DNA of 64,000 nucleotides from Planctomycetota bacterium (GTDB lineage: Bacteria > Planctomycetota > Planctomycetia > Pirellulales > UBA7805). The stretch is from contig QQVP01000088.1 in NCBI GenBank assembly GCA_003389215.1, forward strand, positions 1-64,000. Direction: 5' to 3'. The notes under the pieces were generated by a model. The model was not told the origin of the DNA, did no database searches, and worked only from the letters and a program-made list of their open reading frames with translations. Position numbers and translations under genes: made by a program. Of this stretch, positions 30,501 to 38,995 are shown in pieces (within the stretch, counting starts at the first letter, position 1; each line of letters begins with the position of its first letter).

Positions 30501-30926
30501 CGAAGTCGTGGGCGCGGACTTGGGCGTGACTTCGACCGGGTCGACGGCGGCCGCCAGGATCGGTTCCTGGGGCGGCGTCTGCAGAGGTGTCGCGACCACC
30601 GGGATGACGGTGTCTTCGGCCGGAGGGGTCTGCGACCCTTGCTGAGTGTGACGCCTCGCATACTGCTGCAGGGCCTCTTGCAGTCGCCGGTACATCGGCA
30701 GGTCGATCAGGTTTTCGCCGATCATCAGCGCCAAATGTCGGCGTACAATATCGAGCTCCTGGGCGAAGGGCCGCTCCATATTCGCGGCGGCGACGCTCTT
30801 CGTATGCCTCGAGGCGCTCGCCGGAAACAGAGACCGGAAGATCACGGCCAAGAGCACCCAAATGCCATGGCCGACGACGGTGATCACCACGAGGACAAGA
30901 GACAGAGCAAGGAGATGGTCTGGCAT
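24600..30926 (-). CDS. Giant polytopic membrane protein (~2100 aa, DUF2339/DUF2157-like)
   Basis: Single ORF (24600..31013) made almost entirely of hydrophobic helices after an N-terminal Pro/Thr/Ala-rich region; start MPDHLLALSLVLVV at 30926 preferred. Confidence 0.75.
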   Translation of the reverse strand: MPDHLLALSLVLVVITVVGHGIWVLLAVIFRSLFPASASRHTKSVAAANMERPFAQELDIVRRHLALMIGENLIDLPMYRRLQEALQQYARRHTQQGSQTPPAEDTVIPVVATPLQTPPQEPILAAAVDPVEVTPKSAPTTSKPTGVTPINATTESKIEDKDLELVPESAPVLAKSAPISRAMPVTPAAEAVVPHPLDVRVEPQHTVVTSPPTSAHVAGSQGLTALLASFMEDRNIRWGEVLSGLLIVGSAIGLVVSLWAHLREAIPYFPALIFMLATLAIHGAGLYTLRKWKLRSTSQGLLVIGLLLIPLNFLAGIALSPEGTPVTEPIYLIAVVVGLSVFSWVAYSAGRAVLNRATWFLPLAVMGVTATQLIVDRASDATSPAGWVVALAMLPVVVFLAALVGQLRLADGWRQITARRGGELLLLLGVGLFSLVMPLTLLVHQAADWQDRLTLTAPAIQLTCVGLLATGLLLHRRTWTSDLAGYRLTGTAIVVLASLGMLAALYLAWPRPWLLIALGLLGAATFLAFAVVARMRYLHAGCGVSLAGSILLAYHVLTDQVAANAHNSLQLFQAIMRGDSAVVCLLIAGALGLVVWQLARGGRRAAALAYGASASVVSLVSLAAAGYSGFLTDGSDAAWATLVFAVYAAAAIAGGGLLRRREATVLGAILMLIAWSHGLVFNPYVVNGTLGEWLVFSRPVTVALLAHAMLATTIAVAGRRFAASREALVEPLLSLATLTSAAVVASALVVSEAAFAKHAGYLAGVAAVWLIGAVVRRSGAWFCAAQGCATVCLAFLVTAFCQSQSWWEGIYFDPRHVLCQIGVLALWCGAFATARRALPATSQIGTIMDTPWPAVDRVLIHVLVVALATFVLLGCMPGVTAEFYGDGPAAAPVQLLGKLSGEQLLVLALLVVGTLAALSAWAMGSARVLGLKPVAIALASFLVLVLSHLGPLSDAAWQWAGVSDPTLATGAASWLVLGLVTLALVATLRERLTKTGVVGVVYLSSAVPLLIAAQFAGQIATASALRWTMALVAAVCVVAFSYRGRIAAWSARCGIGDHVADESSQTVEAARIVVLVQLALPVLALTLGILVAAGVNDGSLGGPAIGSLFHRLGTTISYAVPMFLFAMACTLSGIRERNAWFGLAAAILVHLGVSSGQLVTALTATTSSSLLIAMLPANMIATAGCLLVWIAIRRRIAAADDGMTTNLAEQASAGTQGALTVLAVVLAAEASTMIAWIGGSLLWQPAQLANTVAQWHNPWSYTALTVAAIGASVYAWHFNRHALMHVLVIGGAAVAALAAVAVGLPAGVVNWQPYHTLLAGLGLLTTTCTGLTCLAGSDIAQRLPPSWNIEELSITARRWAWVLIGLIALYALRGGIDDPTAPWWTAGSVFWAVGLTFLLAWRRSSRPLSYASTALAALGASLIWYLPWDRTGDAMALVHLVEANLVAAALAAIGTLVLELWHARRNAGNVEAAASRIPAVYHVVAVVGLLAVCLVAFPACGLWAMSEGWLNAPLDDLGGALTLAALAALLVATLWIPKARYNIGGLYLVGLAAALLTLKSVVDRLQPQPWFEDDYFVPLVTATLSLYVLLTSTVWQWRSGLFALGYRIGIAELPQLVRRAWRWLSVANVLLVVLVAVLTLVIVLDAGHTRNMRLLAAFSVALLVPAVAMLSYEGLGQRMRLFALILAALAVVEAGWAQLVIRHADVFWLEQAIRATVSLAVVAFAYGMIGTRVVRRESDWFPALRRASVFVALLTVPALAWSLGAEAWHVAEAYRTTGNTDALPFTTAEIVQVTVVLLGLAATLISIALSAGDDPLGLSERMRIVYVYAAEFVLFLIFVHIGLTRPEWFQGVLRPYWPLIVMAIAFGGRALGACARRAGLPVLSRPLETTGAMLPLVPAIGYTMFSDHVAIQYSSTLMTVGLFYLVLSMVARKPIYMAAAVLAGNGTLWALFHETSWEFLGHPQMWLIPPAVSLLVASQLNRHRLREEQLTAIRYAAAALIYVSSTSEMLIHGIETLWPIMIMGGLAVLGALVGIAFRIRAYLYLGVSFLLVSIVSLVWHTATIAEANWPWWGFGFALGIALLVMFGIFEKKRNDVERVIHGLRQWDA

Positions 30927-31315
30927 AGCGGTCACGCGCTGTTGAGAGGGTGGGGCGATGGGGTTTGCCATCGGGGCGGGTGTGGGGGCCGCCACCTCCG
31001 CCGTTATTGGCAAAGCCCGTGCCGGAGACGATTCGCGAGACGTAAGCCGTTATTATAAATCGACTTGGCGAGAGATGCTCCGTCGATTCCGGGGTTCCGG
31101 TTAGGCGGATGTCGTACATTCAGTGTCCGATGGGACACGATATGTACGATTCAAACGTACGGCACAAGTTGCCTTCTCGTGTGTGGCGATCAAGCCGTCG
31201 TTCGCCCGGCGGGGCGCGATCTCGATAGAATGGGCGACGACACGGGCTGCGGCCCCTGTTGCTGCCGAGCAACAGCAGCAGCGTGGGGCAGCCCGGTTGC
31301 TGACGCAGTTCAGTC

Positions 31316-31386
31316 GCGGGTGTAGCTCAATGGTAGAGCCCTAGCTTCCCAAGCTAGTTACGGGGGTTCGATTCCCCTCACCCGCT
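31316..31386 (+). tRNA. tRNA-Gly (anticodon CCC)
   Basis: GCGGGTG...CACCCGC acceptor, D-arm GTAGCTCAATGGTAGAGC, anticodon arm CTAGC-TTCCCAA-GCTAG, T-arm GGGGGTTCGATTCCCCT; CCA not encoded. Confidence 0.95.
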
Positions 31387-31499
31387 TGGCGTGGCGAGAC
31401 TTCGCCAAGCGCTCGGCGAGAACGCGAATGAGGGAGCGCCGGTCCGCCGCGACGAGCATTTCATCAGCCGCAGGGCTGCTCTTATCCGCCCTGTTGGAA

Positions 31500-33062
31500 C
31501 TAGCGCGCCGCCGCCGGTTCGTCCGAGATTTCTTCTGCCCGCTCGGGGCGGTCGGTCGACTTGCTGGCAAACCTCAGGTCCTCGAGCACGGGTCGCCGGG
31601 TCTGCCGCCAGTAGGCGAAGGTGGAACGGCACCAGTTGTTCACGATATGGCCCCGGTCCGTGGTGTACCAGTTCTTCACGTAGCCGTTCCAGACCTTGGG
31701 CTTCAAGTGTGCCTGAAGTTCCCGGTCGAAGGCCTCGACGGCCTCGGGACGCACCTCGATGGTGCGCGAGTCGGTGGCCCGCATCTGTTTCAGGCAGCGC
31801 ACCAGGTAGTTCACCTGGCACTCGATCATGAAGATGATCGAGTTGTGGCCCAGGTTGGTATTCGGCCCGTAGAGCATGAAGAAGTTGGGGAAGCCGGCCG
31901 CGAGCATGCCGAGATAGGTCGTGGGCCGTTCGCTCCACAGCTCTCGTAGGTCGTCTCCGTCGCGGCCGCGAATTTCCATGGGATAGAGGAAGCGATTCGA
32001 TTCGAAGCCGGTGGCGAAGACGATTGCGTCGACGTCGCGGCGGCCGCTCTTGGTCACGACTCCTTCTGGCACGATCTGCTCGATCGACTCGGTTACAACC
32101 TCGACATTCTCTCGCGAGAGCGACTCGAGATAATCGTTCGAGAGCAATACGCGCTTGCAGCCGGCCGGATATTGCGGCATCACCTTCGCGTGCAAGGCTT
32201 CGGGAAGCTTGGCCTTCATCTGCTTCATCAACTTGACCGAGAATCCCTTGTTCAGCCAGCTGCGTCGCGTGTAAAGGTGAATCCGCCACTCGTGCGACCA
32301 GTAGGTACCCCAACGCCAAAGTCGCGCGAATCCGGGAAGCCAGCGAAACGCCGCCTGCAACCAACCGGGATAGCGATAGTCGTAGCGCTGGGCTACCCAA
32401 TTCGCCGTGCGCTGATAGATCACCACCTCGCGGGCGACCTCGGCCAGGCGGGGAATCGCTTGAATCGCACTGGCCCCGTTGCCGACCACGGCGAGGCGCT
32501 TGTCCCGAGCGTCGAAGCTGGGATCCCAACGGGCGGTGTGAAAGGCGGGTCCGGCGAACGACTCGCGGCCTGGAATCTCCGGCAGGCTCGGTCGACTAAG
32601 CTGGCCGACCGCGGAAACGAAGATGTCGGCGACGTACGTTTCCCCATCATCGCCGGCCTCCTTAGCGGTTTCGACCCGCCAGTTGGCCTCGTCCTCGTGA
32701 TAGGTGGCGCGGGTCACTTCGACGCCCAAGCGAATGTGCTCGCGGATTCCATATCGATCGGCGCACGCGCGCAGATAATCGAGAATCTCGGACTGCGGCG
32801 GGTACTTCCGCGACCAGTCGGGCTTCAGCGCGAACGAGAACGAATAGAGCACCGAGGGAACATCGCATCCACAGCCGGGATAGCGGTTGTCGAACCAGGT
32901 GCCGCCGACCTCGTCGGACTTTTCTAAAATCACGAACGAGTGGAAACCGGCCTTCTTCAGACGGATGGCCAGACAGAGCCCGCTGATTCCCGCGCCGGCG
33001 ATTACCACGCGCGGGAACTTTCCGTTGCCGATTTTGCTCCAGTCGTACTCGGTCTCTGCCAT
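31500..33062 (-). CDS. Flavin-containing monooxygenase (FMO / Baeyer-Villiger type)
   Basis: VVIAGAGISGLCLAIRL, GGTWFDNRYPGCGCD, LAVVGNGASAIQ, VFATGFE; ATG at 33062. Confidence 0.9.
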   Translation of the reverse strand: MAETEYDWSKIGNGKFPRVVIAGAGISGLCLAIRLKKAGFHSFVILEKSDEVGGTWFDNRYPGCGCDVPSVLYSFSFALKPDWSRKYPPQSEILDYLRACADRYGIREHIRLGVEVTRATYHEDEANWRVETAKEAGDDGETYVADIFVSAVGQLSRPSLPEIPGRESFAGPAFHTARWDPSFDARDKRLAVVGNGASAIQAIPRLAEVAREVVIYQRTANWVAQRYDYRYPGWLQAAFRWLPGFARLWRWGTYWSHEWRIHLYTRRSWLNKGFSVKLMKQMKAKLPEALHAKVMPQYPAGCKRVLLSNDYLESLSRENVEVVTESIEQIVPEGVVTKSGRRDVDAIVFATGFESNRFLYPMEIRGRDGDDLRELWSERPTTYLGMLAAGFPNFFMLYGPNTNLGHNSIIFMIECQVNYLVRCLKQMRATDSRTIEVRPEAVEAFDRELQAHLKPKVWNGYVKNWYTTDRGHIVNNWCRSTFAYWRQTRRPVLEDLRFASKSTDRPERAEEISDEPAAAR

Positions 33063-33106
33063 GGGTCGGGAGAATTCCTGAGTGCTGGTCGTCGCGGGAT
33101 CGTACG

Positions 33107-33481
33107 CTAGGGAGACGCTTGGGTCCGTTTCTGCCAGCCGTACCGAAGCAGCAACACCTGGCCGAGGCCCCTCCAAACCAGGAGAAAGATGCCGGCCCAA
33201 CGTGCGATGGAAATCCACAGGCCGACGCGATCGGCCAGCTCGCCTGCTCGCAGACGAATTTGAGCCATTCTATCGGCAAACGCGTCGAGTCGGGAGTCTA
33301 TTTCCGCCAGCGTCGCGAGGACCCCCACGACGAGCCGTACAAGCGCGGCCCGCTCGCCGGAAGGCAGGCCACCGCGGGCGAGCCCTGCCGCGCGCTCCTG
33401 CACACTTGCCACCTTTGCGGTGGCCGCCTGCAGCTTCGCGCGCAGCTCGGCGGTCGCCAGGTACGCCACGATGCGGTTCAA
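33107..33481 (-). CDS. Small hypothetical protein with C-terminal TM
   Basis: 124-aa ORF, helical with LWISIARWAGIFLLVWRGLGQVLLL. Confidence 0.5.
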   Translation of the reverse strand: MNRIVAYLATAELRAKLQAATAKVASVQERAAGLARGGLPSGERAALVRLVVGVLATLAEIDSRLDAFADRMAQIRLRAGELADRVGLWISIARWAGIFLLVWRGLGQVLLLRYGWQKRTQASP

Positions 33482-33528
33482 GGACGGATCCTGTCTGTTG
33501 TCGTCATCGAACGATCAATCCTGGCCGC

Positions 33529-34071
33529 TTAGAGCCTCCCGCGCCAACGAGCCACGTCGAGGACTTCGCTGATGAGCATCTGTTGAGCACAGAGAATGGA
33601 ACGGTGCAGCTCTTCGGCCGTCACGTCGCCCGCTTCATTCGAGAGCGGTAGCGTTCCGGTGGCATCGGAAAGGAACTCGACCTTCAATCCCCGATGGGCC
33701 GCCTGTCGTGCCGTCGTGTCGCAGCACATGTGGGTCATATAGCCGGTGATCGTCACCGTATCGATACTCCGCTGCCGCAGTTCATCTTCGAGGTTCGTCC
33801 CGGTAAAGCTGCCGGGCAGGGTCTTTTCGATGAGCGACTCATAGGGCCGAGCGACGATTTCCGGATGCAGTTGCCAGCCTTCGGTGTTCTTCCGAAAGAA
33901 GGGCATCTCCGGCGAGGGGAAGTGATGCTGGACGACGAAGGTCGGAATCTTGCCCTCGGCGGCGTCCATGACCTCGAGAATCTTCTCCAGGTGCCCGGCC
34001 GGATGCGTAATCGGCAGGGCCCCGGTGAAGTACTCGTTCTGTACGTCGATGACCAGCAGGGCGCGGTCCAT
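33529..34071 (-). CDS. Isochorismatase-like cysteine hydrolase
   Basis: [37 protein letters not shown]. Confidence 0.9.
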   Translation of the reverse strand: MDRALLVIDVQNEYFTGALPITHPAGHLEKILEVMDAAEGKIPTFVVQHHFPSPEMPFFRKNTEGWQLHPEIVARPYESLIEKTLPGSFTGTNLEDELRQRSIDTVTITGYMTHMCCDTTARQAAHRGLKVEFLSDATGTLPLSNEAGDVTAEELHRSILCAQQMLISEVLDVARWRGRL

Positions 34072-34128
34072 AGTTTGCTCCTCACGACTTCGAAGACGAC
34101 GACCCGCGCCCGAGTTCGGACGACCGGC

Positions 34129-34485
34129 TTACGCTGGTTCGTCCGTCGAGAGAAACATCTCATGCACCACCAGCGCGCTGGGACCGCGGAACATCTCCTT
34201 CGGCGGCCGGTTGGCGTGCGCCTCGGCGAAGGCTTCGCTACGGGTCCAGGCCTCAAAGTCCTCGATCGATCGCCACCACGTCTTCACTTCGTAGTAGCCC
34301 TCGGCCTCGGGGTCCTCGACAAAGCGGCCCTGCTCGTGATCGAACTTCAGCGGCCGAGGACGATGGACCTCGTTGCGGACGAAGCCGGGTGCCTGATCAA
34401 CGAGGTGAACGCGGTTGCGGAAACGATCTTCGAAGTCGATCTCGTGGCCCGAGGCGACTGGGATGCGGTTGGTGACGACGATCAT
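34129..34485 (-). CDS. Antibiotic biosynthesis monooxygenase-like (ABM/heme-degrading-like) protein
   Basis: MIVVTNRIPVASGHEIDFEDRFRNR..., YYEVKTWWRSIEDFEAWTRSEAFAEAH. Confidence 0.85.
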   Translation of the reverse strand: MIVVTNRIPVASGHEIDFEDRFRNRVHLVDQAPGFVRNEVHRPRPLKFDHEQGRFVEDPEAEGYYEVKTWWRSIEDFEAWTRSEAFAEAHANRPPKEMFRGPSALVVHEMFLSTDEPA

Positions 34486-34767
34486 GGCGATTTCCTGCTG
34501 GCAGCCTTGGGCGGCGGCTGGTGGGCGGTAGGGCCGAGCGGCCCGACTCTCTCGCCGGCATTCTAGCAGGCCACCTTTGTTCTGAGACGGGCGGCCGCGT
34601 CGACGCCTCCAATCGGGCAACGGTCCCTCGATTCCCGCCAATCGCTACAGGTGTTGCGAGCGGACCCGTCGACGCGGCTGGCAACCGCCAGCCGAGCGGT
34701 GTGGGCAACCTAGATTTGAACCGTGGTGGAACGGGCCGCCGCGTGGGAAAGTTCGAGGTTGCCGCCG

Positions 34768-35805
34768 ATGGCACTACGCCTTTGTCAGATTCTGATCCGC
34801 CTGCTGCTGGCTTTGGCGGTCGTCGTCCTGCTGGGACGGATCGACCCGGGCGAGGCTCGTGGCGAGGGCAACCGATCGGGACCGACGCGGTCCGTCGACG
34901 CGCCGGCGACGTCCCCGACACTCGCGGCGTTCGACGCCGAGGAATTCGGCCGGCAGTTTCCGGAGCTCGCCGCCGGTGCTTTCACGCCTGCCGAGCCTGG
35001 TCACGCGGCGACGGAAGTGATGTTCGACGCCGAGGACGGTCGGCTCGATCACTACTCCCCGTTGACCGCCGCATTGTGGCTGGGAGGAGTCACCTCGGAG
35101 GAAGTGCGACGGACTTGCGAGGCCCGCTTCGACGTCTTCCTTGGCGAGCTGCGCCGACAACCCGTATCCGGAGACGATCCGGCCGCGCTGGCCTGGTTGA
35201 TTCACGAACATCTGCACCGACGCTTGCTCACCGGGGAGTATGAAGTAGCCGCGAGCAACCTGGAGGGAGCGCTCACCGGTGGAGCCTACAACTGCGTGAG
35301 CGCCGCCCTGTTGTACTACGAGGCTTCTCGCCAACTCGGACTCCACTGCGAGATCGTCGCCTGGCCTGACCATGTGGCCTGCCGCGTCGCCACGTCGCAT
35401 GGCTCTCTGGCCGTGGAACCGACGTGTGTGACGTGGTTCGAGCGCGCCCGCAGAGGTACGCAGGCGCCGACTGCGCCGCGTACGACTCCGCCGCGCTGCC
35501 TTACGGAAGTTCAGTTTCTCGCCTTGGTCGACTACAACCGGGGTGTGGCCCTGCTCCGCGAGGGACGCCATCAAGCGGCCATGCAGGCGAACTTGCGGGC
35601 ACTTCGGCTCGACCCTCGGAACGTTTCGGCCCGCAACAATCTACTGGCCGCCATCAACAACGAAGCACTGGCTCTCTCCCGCGACCGCCAGTTCGGGGCC
35701 GCACTCGAGTTGCTTGCCCGCGGGCGACGTTTGGCCCCGGACTATGCTCCGTTCGTCATCAACACGCGGCACGTCGAGCAGCAATCGCAGGCGACGTCTG
35801 GCTAG
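34768..35805 (+). CDS. Transglutaminase-like/TPR protein
   Basis: Signal/TM; NLEGALTGGAYNCVSAALLYYEASRQLGL, WPDHVACRV; C-terminal TPR-like NRGVALLREGRHQAAMQANLRALRLDP. Confidence 0.7.
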   Translation: MALRLCQILIRLLLALAVVVLLGRIDPGEARGEGNRSGPTRSVDAPATSPTLAAFDAEEFGRQFPELAAGAFTPAEPGHAATEVMFDAEDGRLDHYSPLTAALWLGGVTSEEVRRTCEARFDVFLGELRRQPVSGDDPAALAWLIHEHLHRRLLTGEYEVAASNLEGALTGGAYNCVSAALLYYEASRQLGLHCEIVAWPDHVACRVATSHGSLAVEPTCVTWFERARRGTQAPTAPRTTPPRCLTEVQFLALVDYNRGVALLREGRHQAAMQANLRALRLDPRNVSARNNLLAAINNEALALSRDRQFGAALELLARGRRLAPDYAPFVINTRHVEQQSQATSG

Positions 35806-36109
35806 CTCGCGCTTCTCCAGTCGGCGATCGCGCCACAGTGAGCCGCGCCAGGTCGGCCAGACGGCTTCGATTTCCCAGCCGTCACGCCCCGCGAATCCGC
35901 ACAACTCGCCTTTTCGTTTGACACGCCTCGATTCGTGAGCTAGGTAACTGATGGGACGGAGTTTATCCGTCGGTCTGCGCACTCGCGCAAATTCGCACCA
36001 GGACCGATTGCTCGTCCACGACCCTTATCGCCAGGCCCGGTCCGCCCGCGTCGTTTCGTCGCGTCATGCGCGGATTTGCCCTACTCCCCAGACCCCGAAG
36101 GTGTCTTGC

Positions 36110-36592
36110 ATGAATGAGACGACGCTCCCCGAGGTGCCTTTCGACTCCTTGCCAGCCGCTGGAATGCCGACGTCGAGCTCTGCGAACCCGTCGGGTGCGG
36201 CCCCGGCAGCGCCGGAGAAAGTCCAGCTCGTCGATGAGATCGAGGGTCTGTTGACGAACTTGATCCCGCTCGATCCCCCCATCGAGCGTCGCGGCGAGCG
36301 ACGCTATCCCTATCCCGCCTTGTTGCGGGTCTTGCCCTACGACGAGAGTACCGGACAGGTCGACGCGGCGAATTTCGACTCCGCGTCGGCGAAGGTCGTC
36401 GTCGGGCATCATCTTTCGCTGCACGGTATCGGCTTCTTTCACCGCGAGCCGCTGGCCGACCGGCACGTCATCGTCGAGTTTCCCGAAGCCCGACAGGGCG
36501 AGCCGTTACGGGTGTTGGTGAAGCTGAAATGGTGTCGCTTCGCTCGCGAGGGCTGGTACGAGAGCGGCGGCCGCATGATTCGCGAGATGTAA
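36110..36592 (+). CDS. PilZ-like domain protein
   Basis: ERRGERRYPYPALLRVLPY (RxxxR) and HHLSLHGIGFFH ([DN]xSxxG-like). Confidence 0.65.
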   Translation: MNETTLPEVPFDSLPAAGMPTSSSANPSGAAPAAPEKVQLVDEIEGLLTNLIPLDPPIERRGERRYPYPALLRVLPYDESTGQVDAANFDSASAKVVVGHHLSLHGIGFFHREPLADRHVIVEFPEARQGEPLRVLVKLKWCRFAREGWYESGGRMIREM

Positions 36593-36933
36593 TGAGCCGC
36601 GGTTCACGCGTCGCGTTCCGCTCGCGCACGTTCCACGGGTGGCAGACGTCTGGTCGCCGTGGCCGCCGACGCGGTCGTTTCTGCGAATCGCTTCCGCTTG
36701 GGCCGAACACGTCGATTGTACCGCCCGCGCTGCTGTAGGGTTTCGTCCGATTAGGCCGCGCGGCACAGACACGTTGATGTCGCGGCGAACCGGCGGTCGA
36801 AGACGAGATTAGCGGGGCCAGCGGTGCGCGCGGCGAGCGTCACGGTGTTTCAGGTTCCGCGTTCGCGGCCCATGTCCGAGTCGAACGGACCTGGTGTCGA
36901 ACATGTTCCGCCCCTGTTCGCGAGGTAGCCGGG

Positions 36934-37386
36934 ATGAATCAACAGGATCGCAATCGCCAGACCGAGATTCTTTGCATCGACGACGACCCCAACATTCTAG
37001 CGGGGCTGACCCAGTCGCTGATGGCCGCGGGCTACTCCTGTCACTGCTGTGGTGACCGAGAATCGGCGCTGAAAGTCCTTCGCAATACGACCCCGGACTT
37101 GGTGATTGTGGACATCAACCTTGGGGAGGCGAGCGGCCTGGAACTGTGTGACCAGATGCGACACAACTCGCACCTGGTCGACGTGCCGGTGATTTTTCTC
37201 TCGGGTGCGGAGATTCCCAATATCGTGCAGCGGACGCGCGCCGTTGGGGGCACGTACTTCCTCCGCAAGCCGTACGATGCCGAGGTGATCTTGGAGTTGG
37301 TCGACAAGGCACTCTGGATGCCGCACGTGTCGAAGAGCCACGTGCGAGAGCCGCATTTCAGCAGCAGCCCGACGGTCCACGCCTAG
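36934..37386 (+). CDS. Response regulator receiver-domain protein
   Basis: ILCIDDDPNILAGL, PDLVIVDINLGEASG, VIFLSGAE, FLRKPYD. Confidence 0.9.
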   Translation: MNQQDRNRQTEILCIDDDPNILAGLTQSLMAAGYSCHCCGDRESALKVLRNTTPDLVIVDINLGEASGLELCDQMRHNSHLVDVPVIFLSGAEIPNIVQRTRAVGGTYFLRKPYDAEVILELVDKALWMPHVSKSHVREPHFSSSPTVHA

Positions 37387-37451
37387 ATTCCGATTCCGGA
37401 TCGCACGGGTTGCGACTGGCCAGCTTGGAACTCGGCGATTATCGATTCGCT

Positions 37452-38069
37452 CTAGAGCTTTGGATCGACGAGCGCAGCCAGGCGAACGAGTTCCGCCAGC
37501 GAGTCGACCTGCATCTTCCGAAAGATCGTCTGCCGCCGCGACTCGACGGTCCGCAGCCCGAGTTCGCACTGCCTGGCGATGGACTTGTTGCTGATGCCCT
37601 GGGCGATCAGCCGGAGGATGTTCTTCTCGTCGTCGCTGAGCGTTTCGTAAAGGCGGACGGTTCGAGCGAGTTGTTGGCGGCTCTTCCACTCGGTCGCCCC
37701 CTTTCGCACCGCCAGGCGAACCGCTTCCAGCAGCTCTTCGATCGCACAGGGCCGCTGCAATACGGTCACCGCCCCGCCCTGCATGGCCGCGACGATCTTG
37801 CGGGTGTTCGGTCGATCGATCAGGCCGACGAGCGGAAGTGCGACACGTCGCTCCCTCAGCTTCGTCTGCATGGCCGCGCCGCCGAGTCCCGGTAGGTCGA
37901 GGCCAGCGACCAGGCAGCCTCGGCTCTGTAAGTCGACGGCTTCCAAGAGGTCTTCCGCCGTCGCGAAGGGGGCGCAGGTATACCCCTTCGTGCGGAGCAA
38001 ACGAGACAGGAACTTGCGATTCTCCGTGTCGCCGTCGACGACGTAGACCTTGCTCTTGGTGATCGGCAT
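37452..38069 (-). CDS. FixJ/LuxR-type response regulator with degenerate receiver
   Basis: MPITKSKVYVVDGDTENRKFL receiver fold, C-terminal LSDDEKNILRLIAQGISNKSIARQCELGLRTVESRRQTIFRKM LuxR HTH. Confidence 0.85.
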   Translation of the reverse strand: MPITKSKVYVVDGDTENRKFLSRLLRTKGYTCAPFATAEDLLEAVDLQSRGCLVAGLDLPGLGGAAMQTKLRERRVALPLVGLIDRPNTRKIVAAMQGGAVTVLQRPCAIEELLEAVRLAVRKGATEWKSRQQLARTVRLYETLSDDEKNILRLIAQGISNKSIARQCELGLRTVESRRQTIFRKMQVDSLAELVRLAALVDPKL

Positions 38070-38610
38070 GGGCGTCTCCGAATGGGCTGCGGGGGGCGTG
38101 GCGACGGTCGCCACCGCCAGGGCACGGACCCCAAATGCGTCGTCGGCCGCCAGAACACCCAAGGAAACGGACGCCGGTGGCCGGAAACCCGGACCCCGAT
38201 CCGTGGGCGAGCAGGGCTGGCTGGCGATTGGTCGTTCCGACATCATGGGCCTTTCCCCAGAAAGCACGCGTGTCATGTCGTGGAGTCTCTCGTCTTGAGG
38301 AGTTTCTCATTTGGAACGTGATGGCGTCGCTTCGCGTAGGCTGGCGCCGTCCGCTAAAGTGCGCGCGATCCGAGAGAGCGGACGCGGCCCAAGAATGCCC
38401 GGGCTGCCCGATCTCGCCACGAACCTACCATGGAACGTAGCGGGAGGTGGTGTCAGCAGCGTGACACCCCTGGACGGGAAAGGGGTCGATTTCCGCACGG
38501 CAACGCAAATTGACGCTTGCCCCGCGCGGCTCGATAATTGCCTCGTAGTGCCGGCTGACGGCCTCCCGGCAGCGACTCGATCATGATCCTCAAGCTGAAG
38601 GAATTCACAG

Positions 38611-38970
38611 ATGGAAGCGCAATCTTGCGACGTTCTGACCACCAAGAAATGCCTGCCTTGCGAGGGCGGTGTCGATCCCTACTCGCTCGACGAGTCGAAG
38701 GCCCAGCTTGAGTTGCTCGAAGGCTGGGAGCTGACCGCCGACGGCCAACGAATTCGCAAGGAGTGGACGGTCCGCGACTTCATGTCCGGAATGGCCTTCT
38801 TCAACAAGGTTGCCGAAGTGGCCGAGGACGACGGGCACCACCCCGATCTGCACATTGCCGGCTATCGAAACGTGGCGATCGAACTCTGGACGCACGCCAT
38901 CGGCGGCCTGTCGGAGAACGACTTCATTCTGGCCGCGAAGATCGATCAGATTCCGGTCGAGCTGAAGTAG
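38611..38970 (+). CDS. phhB: 4a-hydroxytetrahydrobiopterin dehydratase
   Basis: GWELTADGQRIRKEW, FMSGMAFFNKVAEVAEDDGHHPDLHI, ENDFILAAKID. Confidence 0.9.
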   Translation: MEAQSCDVLTTKKCLPCEGGVDPYSLDESKAQLELLEGWELTADGQRIRKEWTVRDFMSGMAFFNKVAEVAEDDGHHPDLHIAGYRNVAIELWTHAIGGLSENDFILAAKIDQIPVELK

Positions 38971-38995
38971 TTGCCGGCTGTAGGACGAGCGCGAC

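Noticed and set aside
37447-37456. CTCTAGAGC at the end of the LuxR-type gene as a third palindromic-element copy
   Set aside because: Only the terminal few bases match; no TIR partner, no central hairpin.
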